Source: Megalobrama amblycephala (Eukaryota; Chordata; Actinopteri; Cypriniformes; Xenocyprididae). From it: 64,000 bases of DNA. The stretch is taken from positions 7,435,882 to 7,499,881 of the forward strand of contig NC_063066.1 of the NCBI RefSeq assembly GCF_018812025.1, read 5' to 3'. Shown in pieces: positions 13,119 through 24,959 of the stretch. The number at the start of each line of letters is the position of its first letter. Positions within the stretch are counted from its first letter, which is position 1. The position numbers and the translations under genes were made by a program. The notes beneath the pieces are model-generated. The model did no database searches. It was not told where the DNA came from and was given only the letters and a program-made list of their open reading frames with translations.

Positions 13119-13682
13119 CCTATATGGGCATATTTGTTGAAGGACATGTTGTAAATAACGTAACATGACACTTCACAGCAGATGTACTGGATGAATGTAG
13201 ATGAGTGGTTTACTGAAAACGGAAATCGGTCTGCGGCAGTAGACATGCACCGAATGAATGCCCATGTGGTAGTGCGCATTTTGCTTTCACTTTCAAATTG
13301 GAACCAATTAGGGTGTGGCAGTTGTTGGAATGGGTTTTATTCTTAATTAAAAAAACGACAACTAGGCAAAACACTCATCCTTTGCAGGTTCCCTATTAGC
13401 ACTGGGTTTAAATCCAAAATATTGCAAAAATCCCAAAATCTTCTGCCATCGTCTTGTCAGTCAGCTCCTCAGTCTCGTGATAAATGAAATCTGACTCCTG
13501 CTGTTGATCTGTGCTACAACTCTCATTTGGATCCTGCTGCGTTGAGCAGATGCATTTAGTTTTTTTAATGCAGTGTCTGTTTTCTAACTGAACTAAATTA
13601 TTTTTATTACTATAAAAAATAAAAACGTAGGTGGTGGGCGGTGCCTTGGTGGGCAAGTGATGCAACTGGTGTTGTGGATGAT
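13119..13682. other. Unique non-coding sequence
   Basis: No gene recognised. The minus frame 13408-13665 (85 codons) has no known domain. Confidence 0.45.
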
Positions 13683-13766
13683 CACTGGTAACACCATCAA
13701 CACCGACTATCGCAGCAAGCCTAATATAATATATATGAACACCGGTAACACCATCAACACTGACTA
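13683..13766. repeat. Two direct copies of a 27-bp unit
   Basis: The unit ggtaacaccatcaacac with flanking bases occurs at 13683-13709 and 13740-13766, a 57-bp period, with two substitutions. Confidence 0.8.
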
Positions 13767-13779
13767 CATATAATTCTCA

Positions 13780-14060
13780 GACACGATCTGTGACACCATT
13801 AAAAATAAACCATACACTTGTTTTCTGATGCTGAGTCTGAAGTCTGTACAGCGAAGCAAACAAGCTGTCTAAACAGGACGCGTCAAATCAAACTTCTATT
13901 TACTCTTCTGTTTGTCCTGTTGTCAGCAGACTCAGTCTGCAGTACAACAGAACCTGATCGGGTATCTGTATACTTTATCCAGTAGACAGTGTCTGTGATT
14001 TATAATAAGTTCTATTTGTAGACAGGTGTCAGCTGTTAAAAATAAACCACTGAAACTTAC
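13780..14060 (-). pseudogene. Decayed copy of the coding-like unit at 32383-32832
   Basis: Read on the minus strand, this stretch aligns with the open frame at 32383-32832. Shared blocks include FDAS, FASLYRL and DRV, and an upstream block IELII against TEPII. In this copy the frame is broken by several stops and frameshifts. Similarity is plain at the DNA level too (tctgtacag, tgtatact, gacgcgtcaaa against gatgcgtcaaa). It is a related but degenerate member of the same low-copy or repeat family. Function unknown. Confidence 0.6.
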
Positions 14061-14979
14061 AATGACCCCTAATATGTCAAAAGATCGATGAAAATTTGAT
14101 TTCTTCTGTCATGACTCCTTTAAAGAAAAAAGAAAGAATAAATTTATTTGCTAGAGATGTTCTAGGTATGTAGTGACTGGAATCTTTTCCTCTCTGCTGT
14201 ATTTGATCTCAGGATAGTCTGTAGTGAAGAAGGGTTTGGCATTGTGTGCATCGTGATGTCATCAGCCAATCAGCGTTGTCATGATGTCATTTGTCTGCAG
14301 CTCTAAAGTGACTAGTCACATGATATTTACAGTTCAAATATTGTGTGTCTGAGTACCTCCTCCTCACCTGCTCGCTGCACATTACTTGTTATGGTTCACA
14401 CAGTGAGGAGTAATTTCATTTAGCAAGGTCGCTTTCCTATTCACGGATCTGTGGATAAAGTGTTCATATCTCCCACTGTGATTTGTAATGTTTTTTCACC
14501 GTATATTCAGCCTTGAGCTGTCTTGTTTGATCACACCATCAGGGTATATGTAAATATACAGTACAATGGTGTTTTTGTGAGGTATCTGCTTTCTTTACTT
14601 ACAAAAGTGTGTCATGTAAGCCACTTCTAAATGGGCAACCACTGAGGAGTTTATTACAGGATAAGCACATTTTCCAGAGTAATAAAGTATGTAGATAAGG
14701 TAATAATAAATACAGTGTCAAGTACAGATTATGAAGAGAAGTTATTTACAGAAAAAAAGATACAAGTGGGAACTGAAGTACTTTCATTTGTTGTAACTAC
14801 ATTTGCACATTTCTGGTCATGATTGTCCATTTTAGGGAGTTGACAGTGTGTGTGAAACCTGTGCCTGAGGTTTTGCCAGGAAGTCCAGTTAGAAAATTAA
14901 TTTGTGAGAGAAGGACTGCATCCTTATGGAAGCCCACAAAGACAAGAAGTACAAAAGTAGCACTGGCTCTAGAGAACAA
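14061..14979. other. Unique sequence with CRE-like and CCAAT-like sites
   Basis: No gene. At 14250-14290 there are two tgatgtcat CRE-like sites around ccaatcag, a CCAAT-type box. These lie on the upstream side of the decayed unit at 13780-14060 if that unit was read on the minus strand. Confidence 0.35.
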
Positions 14980-15290
14980 ATTACCAACTGTCCAATCACT
15001 AACAAATAACTTACCATATCACCAACAAATCCTAGCAAATAGCATAGGACATGCTAGCAACATAATAAAACATCCTATTAAATGGCTTGCAAACTCATAG
15101 CAATACCATAACCATCCACGCACCCTCTGCCTAGCAACCACTTAGCAGCACCCTAGCATCTTCCCAGCAACCACCCAGAACACTCTAACAGCTATATAGC
15201 AGCACACTAGAAACCATCCAGAATACCCTAGCAAACACATAGCAATATATCTAAGAAATTGCATGGCATTAAAGCCTCCAAACTTCAAGC
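14980..15290. repeat. Degenerate minisatellite of CTAGCAACCACCCAG-type units
   Basis: About a dozen degenerate units of roughly 20-22 bp built on agcaaccac, catagcaa and ccagaacac words, decaying toward the left. Similar arrays are common in fish genomes. No coding role. Confidence 0.75.
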
Positions 15291-15374
15291 TTTTAAAAAT
15301 GCTTCATACTTAAATTCTTCAAATTACAAGTTTTTCTAGGTTATCTAATAACATGAGTAGAAATATACAGTATA

Positions 15375-17026
15375 TGTAACACAGTTCATAGATACGGGAA
15401 GGAGGAGGCGGGAACCGGCGAACGTTCAAACATCCCAGATAGCATAAATGATCGAAATAACATTGAATCAATTTTAATGTGTCAACGGTAACGACATTGA
15501 ATCAATGTCACTTTTGCACCCTCAATTAATGTTAAATCAATGTTAAATTTCAACAATAAATCAATGGAAATGGCATTGAATCAGGGTTACAATGTGATGT
15601 TGGTTCAACATCATGCTTCCACTCTCAGAAGATGAAACACAACTGATTCAAAGCCACACAGCCTGAAATCAACAGAAGATAAAAGAAGACATTAAATCTC
15701 TCAAGATCTCAGCAGAAGTTCTTTTTGAGAATTAACAGAGGTTTAGATGTTGATGTTTTATTGAAAATGTTTGGTTACCATTTTGGTGGTCAGTGGTTCC
15801 TTTAGTTGGGCAGTTTGACTTTGGGCTTTTTGTGTGAGTTTGTGGTCTTTGTAACAGTGTTTACTAAAACACACCATTTGTTGCAAAGAAACCAGAAACA
15901 AAATGGTAGCGTCATATAGTTTTCATCATCATAAAGCAAAATCATTTACTAATTGCTTTCCAGAGCAAAAGCACAGAATAGGTTATATTCACCAACAATG
16001 ATTTCTTGCTACAGATCAAACATTCTGAATCTTGACTTTTAAGGTTTAAATTATTAAAAACATTTGACACACACAGACATCAAGAATCAGCGTATGAATC
16101 TCAACAATGGTGACATGCTGCAATGCATGCTGAGAATCATGAGTTGTATACTATGGTGGCTCCCAGCATGCATTGCGGCATGAAGGATGTCACCATTGTT
16201 GAGATTCATACGCTGATTCTTGATGTCTGTGTGTGTCAAATGTTTGTGCTTTTGCTCTGGAAAGCAATTAGTAAATCACATTTGTTGGTTTCTTTGCAAC
16301 AAATGGTGTGTTTTAGTAAACACTGTTACAAAGACCACAAACTCACACAAAAAGCCCAAAGTCAAACTGCCCAACTAAAGGAACCACTGACCACCAAAAT
16401 GGTAACCAAACATTTTCAATAAAACATCAACATCTAAACCTCTGTTAATTCTCAAAAAGAACTTCTGCTGAGATCTTGAGAGATTTAATGTCTTCTTTTA
16501 TCTTCTGTTGATTTCAGGCTGTGTGGCTTTGAATCAGTTGTGTTTCATCTTCTGAGAGTGGAAGCATGATGTTGAACCAACATCACATTGTAACCCTGAT
16601 TCAATGCCATTTCTATTGATTTATTGTTGAAATTTAACATTGATTTAACATTAATTGAGGGTGCAAAAGTGACATTGATTCAATGTCGTTACCGTTGACA
16701 CATTAACATTGATTCAACGTTATTTCGACCATTGATGCTATCTGGGATAACTTTAATAATATTCAAAATAAACAAACAACAAAACGAAAGTAAAATGCCG
16801 GCAGACCCTCCCGGACGTCTGCAGGCCACACAAACATATAAATCCATAAAATAAGTCCAGGGCCGGTCCTCTCTCATCCTTCACTGTCGTCGCTTCCCTT
16901 TTATGCTTCCGGAGCTCGTCTGTGAGAGATTCGAGACCGGTGCAACGCGCAGCTGACGTTCGTTAACACTGGCACCATCGGCCTCACACCGTTGCCTGAC
17001 AGCTCTCACCCACCCTGCTCGTCACA
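15375..17026 (-). mobile_element. Solo LTR (minus strand), split by a MITE
   Basis: On the minus strand it begins TGTGACGAGCAGG (at 17026) and ends CTGTGTTACA (at 15375), giving the TG...CA ends of an LTR. A TATA-like box (cataaaaggga, 16894-16906) stands in the expected U3 position. Flanking 5-mers gtata and atata match at 4 of 5 bases, as an aged target duplication would. Without the insertion at 15432-16748 the LTR is about 335 bp. No internal retrotransposon genes are adjacent, so it is a solo LTR. Length, ends and TATA position fit a Gypsy-like LTR, but the clade is not proven. Confidence 0.8.
15432..16748. mobile_element. Long palindromic MITE inside the LTR
   Basis: It starts ATCCCAGATAGCAT and ends ATGCTATCTGGGAT. 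The arms run 15432-16114 and 16188-16748 and are near identical where they align. The left arm holds two extra segments (about 15894-15942 and 15976-16060) that the right arm lacks. The centre carries a second, smaller hairpin (gctgcaatgcatgctg against cagcatgcattgcggc). The LTR sequence continues across it, with the trinucleotide AAC duplicated (15429-15431 and 16749-16751). A 3-bp duplication fits PIF/Harbinger-like insertion but is too short to decide. Both arms have open frames, but these mirror each other and show no domain. Confidence 0.93.
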
Positions 17027-17054
17027 ATATAATATAGAGAACATATTATGTTAT

Positions 17055-17232
17055 CAGGGATAGGCAACGTCGGTCCTGGAGAGCCGCTGTCCTGCAGAGT
17101 TTAGCTCCAACCCTAATCAAACACACATGAACAAGCTAATCAATGTCTTCAGGATTATTAAAAGGGTTTTTTTCAGGGTTCGAGCTAAACTCTGCAGGAT
17201 AGCGGCTCTCCAGGACCAACGTTTCCTACCGT
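17055..17232. mobile_element. hAT-type MITE (GAGAGCCGCTGTCCTGCAGA family)
   Basis: The left half starting cagggataggcaacg and the right half are inverted copies. Each contains tcctggagagccgct and cctgcagagtttagctc. Length is about 178 bp. The ends resemble the CAGGGGTG-type termini of hAT elements. Further copies, whole or partial, occur at 20512, 21404, 29218 and 53456. Confidence 0.8.
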
Positions 17233-18750
17233 TGGTCTTGATAAAGTGCCATGACTCAACCTTTATGAAGTACATGTTCTTAATCGCTAGGTCATAGTTA
17301 TTTTCTGTTTTAATTCAAATGGGCCAATTAATTTAAGGATCTTGTCAGGATTCACACATGGGCTTGATTGGGTGATTCACATGGTCCAGCTATTTTTTTT
17401 TTTTTTAATTCCCAATTGTTCTCTGATCATATCCCATTCACTAAATGCCCTGAATCCTGCCGTATAACAAATGGATAGGCGTTAAGATGCTTAAGGGAAC
17501 TAAGGAACATTTAATATCCCACTACGTACATAGGAAAGATTTAAAAAAGAAGAACAAGGTGTGGATGGAATGATTAAAAGATACCTTTTTTGTTATATAT
17601 TTAGAATTTCCATTATTCCATTATTAAATTGATCTCTCCGGTTGAGATACATTCTCCAGCCCTCCAGAGGAAAACGAGCACACGCACATATACACTAACA
17701 CACTCACACACATCTAGACTCTCTTTTTCCTCTCGCTCGTTCATTCTGAAGCATGCTGATGATGGTGCCTTGGGTGACACAGTTTTCATATTTCATCAAG
17801 GGCCACAGACACATATGCAAATTTGTCTCCCTTAGAACACACACTGGCTCTAGGAGGGTGTCACTTATTGATGCCAGTGCTTATTTAAAGAGACCATCTC
17901 TCACCCTGCACTTTCCATTAGATTTCACTTAAACCTGCACTATTTAGACTAGGCTTTTGCCTCCACTCAGACAGAAAGGGCTGAATTTGTCCCCTGCCTG
18001 TATCATTTATTGCACTCTCATTCTCTGATAGCACTTTGGATGGAGCTCTTGCTTTGGGAATACAGCAGCGACTCATCACAGAACCTAAGAGATGATGACA
18101 TATATTATTTGTACAATCATCAGATGCAATTATTATTCAGTGCCCAACTGATAAATTAGCCTGTGACTATTTATCCAGAAGTGTCCATGTATTGTCCACA
18201 TGCCCATTCTACTGCTGTCATATCAGAAATGAGCAAATAGTGTTACAGTTTTTTTTTTTTTTTTTGCCTGAGTATTTCTAGAGGCGTAAATTTCCTTCAT
18301 CAGTTGCCATCTTGATAGACTTTGATGACAGTCTTTTTGAAAGCTTGATCAAAGCAGCCTGCCTTTCATGGCGATGATGTTTGCTTTCATTGAGGAGATG
18401 AGAGGCAGCACTTGCTTTTCTTAAACCCATAACTCCTTTCCCACTTTAGGGGAGCGGGACTGACATGACCAATGTTCATCCGTGAGTCACCTTTGGATCA
18501 GGAGGCACTTCATACTTCAAACGCTCCTGCAGCGTCCTTCACATGATACGACAAATGTTTCATTTGTGGTTAAATTCAAGACATGAAAAGCTTGTTTGAT
18601 CAATAATGGAAACATATTGATGAAGTTTCACTGTATTTGAACTACACTATGTGTGTCTTGTGTGTGTGAACAAGTGAAGTTGAAGAGCCTGCAAGAGATT
18701 TGGACTCTTAAAATGTGGACTTGTAGATCTTGACCTTCTCTAAAGCCTCC
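17233..18750. other. Unique non-coding sequence
   Basis: No gene recognised. T runs at 17393-17406 and 18249-18265. The stretches 17630-18080 and 18340-18540 are of mixed composition with no repeat structure and could hold conserved non-coding elements. Confidence 0.45.
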
Positions 18751-19139
18751 TTAAAGGGTTAGTTCACCCAAAAATTAAAAATTGCTTCATTAATTACTCA
18801 CCCTCATGTTGTTCCAAACCCGTAAGACTTTCGTTCATTTTCGGAACACAAATGAAAATCTTTTTAATGAAATTAGAGTGGTTTCTGTCCCTCCCTTGAC
18901 CGTCCACACAACTACCACTTTGACGCTTCAAAAAGTTCATTAAGAGATCGTAAAATTAATCCATAGGAATTGAGCGGTTTAGTCCAAATTTTCTGAAGAG
19001 ACATGATCGCTTTATATGATGAACAGATTGAATTTAGGCTTATATTCACATATTCATCAACTCACACATCAGTTGTGGTCAACGGAAACATGTTTGCTTG
19101 ATGCATGCGAGAACCAATGAGGTTCATTCTCGTGTTTAT
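18751..19139. mobile_element. TTAA-flanked MITE, left portion only
   Basis: It begins TTAA followed by agggttagttcaccc, then caccctcatgttgttcc and cggaacacaaat. This is the same family as the element at 58817-62915. No matching inverted right end was found, so the copy is truncated. Confidence 0.7.
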
Positions 19140-19600
19140 ACTATGTTTTTGATCCACTAAAAAGAACCAGTATTTTTCAGTCAATCAAAAACATACATAT
19201 GAACTGTATAATCTGATTCACAAACAAAATTAGTTATAAGCCAGTTCTTTTTTAGTGAATCAAAAACAAAGCGTGACCAGTGTTGTCAATCAAAAACATA
19301 CAGCGTGAATAGTATAGACTGATTCACAAATAAAATTACACTTATAAGTCAGTTTATAAGAGACATCATTCATGAATCAAATTCACCATGCTTTGCTTGT
19401 GATTCACTAAAAAGAGTGAAGACTGAATCAGTTTATAATACTTTGTTTGATATTCACCAAGAATCACCTGCTCATAAGAGTAAGTTTGCTTGAGAATCAG
19501 ACTACACTGTCCACACTGTATGTTTTACTTAAAAGAACTTGCTCATAGGATTCATTTGTCCATGAATCAAGCTACACTCATTTTGATGTACTTTGTTTTT
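19140..19600. repeat. Degenerate tandem repeat, about 105-bp period
   Basis: The unit starting gtcaatcaaaaacatac occurs at 19180 and 19285 and continues with gattcacaaa and cttataag(c/t)cagtt in both. Further degenerate gattcactaaaaagaac and gaatcagtttataa words extend to about 19600. Confidence 0.75.
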
Positions 19601-20511
19601 CATCAGTCTTGTCTACAACAACAAAACAATATCAAAGAGAAACATAGAGGAGAAACTGGGAAGATTGTGTGAAAGAAAGCATGTGGGGAGCAGTAATTGA
19701 CTCTGGCTGATGTACTTAGAGTTATCTTAATGGAGGCAGTGAAACAGAAATGGCAGCAGGTTAGAGGGAGGTCAGCACACACAGGGCTGCAGGCAACTGA
19801 GTTCGGGCCACCTGTCCGACAGGACCACTCGGCTGTGACATGGGGAGATGGAAATGCAAAAGATAGCACGTGCTCAGCAGCATAACGACACCGCCACATT
19901 TTCAGTACCTCTCAGCGCAGATGTATTTGGACGGAGACGCTGGTTTAGGCTTGTTCTACGGGAATAAACACCTGCTTAGTTTGATAGGTTAAGAAATATG
20001 CTTCTTAAATATGATCAGAGACGCCTTCTGAGGTTCTTCTTAAAAATCTACAGAGGCCAAGATCATTTTCTTGAATACATAATTCATCAATGTGATGCTG
20101 AAAAGTTGTTGAATATGTTTTGATGAAAAGGAAAGCAAAGTAATTTCTTCTAGCTTCATAGACATCACATAAAAAGGGCCAAGAGCCCACAAAAATCACC
20201 AGTTTTAATCTGATTAGCTGGTCTCTATGCAATTTTTGGGAGCCTGTGCAAAGTTTTTGAACAAGTCTGACATGTCAGTGCTACATGCCAGGCATCCACA
20301 ATGAGCCCTTCTGAGAAAGAACAAGCCTTTTGGAGAGTTTGACATTTGACAGTTTTACAAGTTTGTGAGGTTCGTGGCGTCAAATCTTGAAAGATATTCA
20401 GAGTTTTGTTCGAGGCACTTGTAGCAAGTAAACCCTTGTTTGTGCGTGTTGTCTGAACAACCTTTTCTGAAGGCTGCAGCCCTATTATTTGGAAGGTGTA
20501 CCATCTATAGC
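19601..20511. other. Unique non-coding sequence
   Basis: No gene. The stretch 19690-19960 is GC-richer with overlapping frames on both strands (19697-19885 +, 19603-19899 -), neither with a domain I recognise. Confidence 0.4.
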
Positions 20512-20694
20512 AGGTGTGTCCAGCCCTGCTCCTGGAGGGCCAAGTTCCTGCAGAGTTTAGAGCTTGTCCTGATTAAACTCACCCAAACCAGCTAATTAGG
20601 GTCTTCATGACTACTGGAAGCTTCCAGGTAGGTGTTGGAGCTAAACTCTACAGGTACAGTAGGTGGCCCTCCAAGAGCAGGATTGGTCACTCCA
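20512..20694. mobile_element. hAT-type MITE, full-length but diverged
   Basis: The left end caggtgtgtccagccctgct and the right end (agagcaggattggtcact) are inverted. Each half contains the ctgcagagtttagag / gctaaactctacag core shared with the copy at 17055. About 183 bp, non-coding. Confidence 0.8.
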
Positions 20695-21157
20695 GGTCTA
20701 TGGTGTGTCCATCTGTTACTGTGCTCTAGGAGACAGAGGATGGAAAAAAAGCAAAAACAACAACAAAAAACATCATTTTATTCTAAAACAGCAAAATGGT
20801 TGGACAAATTGTTGACATACAAAAGACATTTGCTGAAAGTAAAAAAAAAAAAAAAATAATAATAATAATACTAAATCTAAATAAATAAGTGTGCCATTGT
20901 CAAATGTCGGCTTACACATTTCAGTTTGGTCGAAAATATGTCTGATAGAAATAAATTGGGAAATGCTATTAAAACCCTCCCTGTCTGGCAATGAAAGTTT
21001 TAAATAATATTGAAGCGATGTTATATATCAAATTCAGATAAGTCATTTAATATCCATTAACACAAATCTATTTATACCTAGAAGTGAATTATTTTCTCTC
21101 TCCCTTTCTTTTTTTTTCATCAAAAGTGAGACATTTATAATGTTACAAAAAGATTTC
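20695..21157. other. Unique AT-rich sequence with A run
   Basis: No gene. An A run followed by AAT repeats lies at 20842-20869. Confidence 0.5.
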
Positions 21158-21256
21158 TTAAAAAAATAATAATAAAATAAAATAATAATATAATATAATA
21201 TAATATAATAAAATAAAATAAAATAATAGTAAATAAAAAATAAAATAAAATAATAT
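21158..21256. repeat. (AAAAT)/(AATAT) low-complexity tract
   Basis: About 100 bp of ataat and aaaat units. Confidence 0.9.
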
Positions 21257-21261
21257 TACTT

Positions 21262-21335
21262 GAGCACCAAAACATCATCAGGACCATGTGGCACTGAAGA
21301 CTGGAGTAATTCATCTTTGCCATCAGAGGAATAAG
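21262..21335 (-). repeat. Fragment of an abundant interspersed repeat
   Basis: It contains gtggcactgaagactgga and catcagaggaataa, matching repeats at 24960, 36590, 56268 and inside 60385-60716. Orientation is set by comparison with the copy at 24960. Confidence 0.7.
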
Positions 21336-21403
21336 TTATTTACATTTTGAAGTTGAGACTTCAAAAACTAAACTATCAAAAACAATAAAAAGTCTTGCTA
21401 AAC

Positions 21404-21735
21404 CAGGGCTCTCCAACCCTGCTCCTGAAGAGCTACCGTCCTGCAGACTTTATGCTGCCTTCACGTGCTCTCGGAATTATCGTAAATAGGATTTTCCTAG
21501 GTAAAAAATGCACACGAATGCCCTCTCATTTTGACTTGAATGTGATGAGCTTGTAATCATGACTTCAGAAGTGGGAATTATCAAATTTCCAATAAAACGT
21601 GAAGGCAGCATTTGTTCCAACCTTGCTCCAACACACCTGTCTGTAATTATCAAGCAACCCTGAACACCTTGATTAGCTGGTTCAGGTGATTCAGGTTTGA
21701 TTGGGTTGGAGCTAAAAATCTGCAGGATGGCTCCT
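21404..21735. mobile_element. hAT-type MITE, interrupted and right-truncated
   Basis: The left end cagggctctccaaccctgct matches the family at 17055 and 20512. The inverted half (ggttggagctaaaaatctgc) is at 21703-21722. The element is split by a 156-bp insertion at 21454-21609 and lacks the last part of its right end. Confidence 0.75.
21454..21609. mobile_element. 156-bp MITE nested in a hAT-type MITE
   Basis: It has perfect 13-bp inverted ends, GCTGCCTTCACGT and ACGTGAAGGCAGC. If the flanking AT on each side is included the ends extend to 15 bp. It interrupts the ctgcagacttt...gttccaacc core of the host element. Non-coding. Confidence 0.88.
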
Positions 21736-24700
21736 AAATTCCATGTAAAATAAAAGCTTTTTTTCCCTCAATTGATCAGTTGTGTCTAATCAGATAGTTC
21801 TTCATATTGATTAAGTCAAAAGTCTAAGTTTTTTAGAGGACAGTTTCTCATATCCCTACATTTCTAACGAATTGCTCACAGACACTTGACCGCCCCTGTG
21901 CTGGACTAGTGTTTTCACATCTGTCACTCATTCTCTCAACTCTTTAGAGGGGTTTTTACTCCAGTTGAGGAGGACTGCTTCTCTGTGTCTCTTTTTTTTT
22001 TCTATCATCACAAATCTGAACAGTTTGTCCCAGACTGTGGTGTTTACCTCTCTTCTGGCTATACACTGGAGTATTTGTTTCTTGTGTTCTCCTAATTGGT
22101 GCTTTTGGCCTACCTGACCTACCTGGAATCATAGGAGATTTAATAAAAAGTAATGAAATGACTTAGCCTTTTTTTACTTAATGACTTTTTTTTTTCACTT
22201 TTTTTTTTTTTTAAACCTGTTGGTTGTGTGTTTGGACACCACAAGTATCACAATATTGCGTTCATCTCCTTTCAGACTCCTAGATAGTGTTGTGGACATG
22301 GTTCTTGGATTCCTGTGCATTTAGAGATTTAAATATTTCAGAGAATCCTGAGCTTGTCTACAAGCATGTAGCCCCACTTTTACTCAGCAGTGCTTGAGCC
22401 CAGCGCAGATAATGCATTCTTGTCCTCCAGGGACCTGCAGTGCTGATGTACCAAAGCTTCTCTAGATCATTTCACAGAGGAAGATGGAAACGGCAGGCTG
22501 TTTTTATTTATTAATGAGTCCTCGCATTAGACACTCTCCGCTCTTGAGGCAGTTTTATTTTTGAACAACATTCATCTGGTGTTATGCAATATGCCATGCA
22601 CATCACCGTCAATGTCAGGATGTCAAACTAGATGACTGACAGTGTTAATTAGACTACCTAACAGCAATATCACTGTATGGCATTTCTATCAAGTAGACAA
22701 TGAGGGCGTTTACATTCATTTACCTACGTTCTTAACCCAGTTATGCTTAATAAGCCGACAGTGCGCTTGGTCATGTGAATACGTTTACCCGTTTTTCTTT
22801 ATTGGAGTAAGGTCATAAATGGCTAAAGCATTTGGGGGGGCTGAAGGCTGTTTTTCTGTTGTAGGTTAATTTTAAGTTATTAATTGTGGAGTAAGGAAAA
22901 ATTCCTGCATTTGATGCTGAAGATGATTTTAGAGATCTTTATCTAATCTCTCAGACTGCAGTCTTTGCCGGATTGGCATCACATGATCACCGGCTCCCCA
23001 TCGAGGCAGATCATGCTCCGAGTTATCATTTCCCACCCGGCTCCCCCCTCCACCTGGACCCAGATAACACTCAATAATTCATATCACTGCTTGCTGAACA
23101 GACTGCCGTCCTGCTGAGTGATAGCAGGTCGTCCAGCCCCCTCACCAGGCCCCTGGTCGTGAGACTCCCACCCCAGCTGTGTGCCTCAGGCCCAGGCTCC
23201 ACAACCCTGAAAGACCCCAAGGCATCTCTCAAGTTGCACATGGATTACACCCATGTTGTAGAATGGAGAATTTCCTATTAGTAAAAAGAAAGATGTTCTT
23301 TGGAACTAATTAAAAACCTTTTTTTCTTGTCATGCCAGAATGTTACAAATCTTTTTTTTTTTTTTTTTTTTTTTGTCTTCTGACTTGAAAAGAATGAATA
23401 TTGATTGATTTGATTGATTTTGTGTGTGTGTGTTCATCCTCAGCAAGCAGCCGTGATCTTACACTTGCATTAATTTACTCAGCCTTTACATTAATAAAAT
23501 ACAGCTAGATCTGTTTGCTTTAATGTCATTGTTCTGTAATAACAATCATAAGAAGAAGAACTTTGTCACATGGGGAAGCTGTCACAAGGGCTAATATCTC
23601 AGTAACTACTACATATTAATATTAGCCCAATCTATACTCACCCTCAAGCCATCCTAGGTGTATATGACTTTCTTCTTTCTGATGAACATAATTGGAGATA
23701 TATTAATAAATATCCTGACGCATCCGAGCTTTATAATGGCAGTGAGCGATACCAACGAGTATGAGCTGAGGCTATTTGTCACATGGGAAAATTGAGATAA
23801 TTTTATAATTTGAGAAATTAATAGAAAAACATATAATTTCTCAGTATAGGTTATGAGCGAAAAGTAAAATGCTATAATCTGATTCCTCTTTTTCTAACGT
23901 TTGGAAAGGAATAAAAATAATTTGGTGTTGTCCCTTCTGCCATCCTGCACAATTTATTCATGCTCAGGAAGCAGCCGTGAGCTGACGACTGCATTCATTG
24001 ACTCAGACTGCAAATTATTCCAGATTCCACGGATTACATTTGCTGAAATTGAAAGAAAAGCTGAATTTCTGTGTCTTGCTACAGTAGCTAATGTCCCATG
24101 TGGCTTGGCTTGCAAAATTTCACCCAGAATTGAGCTGTGAGTTTACCAGCTTGCTTATGAGCTAAAATTGACTATTTACAACCTCTTCAGTAGACACAGT
24201 GCTGTATTAACAGGCAATTCCTCCTCCGGACACTGCAGTATTCTTGAGTTTAGGGTTTTTTTTTTTTTTTTTTTTTGTACCCGAGACAAGCTTAACTCAT
24301 CTCCAACAGCACATTTTCCATGCAGCTTAAGTTTGTGTTTTTAAAAATGAAGTGAATATCTGCACTCCATGTTGTGTATCAGATGTGTGAAATGATCGAC
24401 TAGTTTACATTCAGTTAGTGAAGCAATTATATGCTAGAAATAAGAGCTGCAAGTGTCTCTTCACGAAATTGTCTGGGTGGTGGTGATGATACTGGCTGCC
24501 AGATGGTACAATGTGGGACAACATATGTGACACAAAATGGAGGGAAAGACATGCCTGTGCTCCAATCATCCCTCGTCTTGCACCATTTGATTGAATTCTC
24601 ATTATGATACACTCACATAATTGTGTTTTTATCTGATATTTTAATGGCTCATGTTGCATATAATTATGTAGTAATTATCTGTCTCTCTGCACCAAGCAGA

Positions 24701-24959
24701 GATGCAGAACTGTACTGCAGGTGTCACTTACATTTTGGGTTGATTCCAATCACTTCTTGTCAGTCTAATTTAAACTATATACAGTGAGATGCTCAGACCA
24801 CAGTTGTTTAATTTTTTTCCCTTTAAAGCTGGACATTAGGGGTTAGCTGATTATAATATCGGCGTAAGATTTTGAGTGAAATGTGCAATTACACAAATTT
24901 TAGTCTTAGTTTTCTCTATATGCACCTACCATGACTTGCATTTTAATATTTTAAAATTG
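21736..24959. other. Unique sequence with several T runs
   Basis: No gene recognised. T-rich runs lie at 22182-22212, 23351-23374 and 24248-24266, and a short TG tract near 23421-23430. The stretch 22690-22860 has a gggcgtttacatt start and gcttaataagccgacagtg, resembling one end of a known fish repeat. The stretches 22380-22640 and 22940-23240 are GC-richer, unique and possible conserved non-coding elements. A frame at 23901-24140 has no domain. Confidence 0.45.

Noticed and set aside
14980..15290. CRISPR-like array
   Set aside because: The units are degenerate and contiguous without unique spacers, and the genome is clearly eukaryotic.
16123..16422. 99-codon open frame
   Set aside because: It lies in the right arm of the palindromic MITE and shows no domain.
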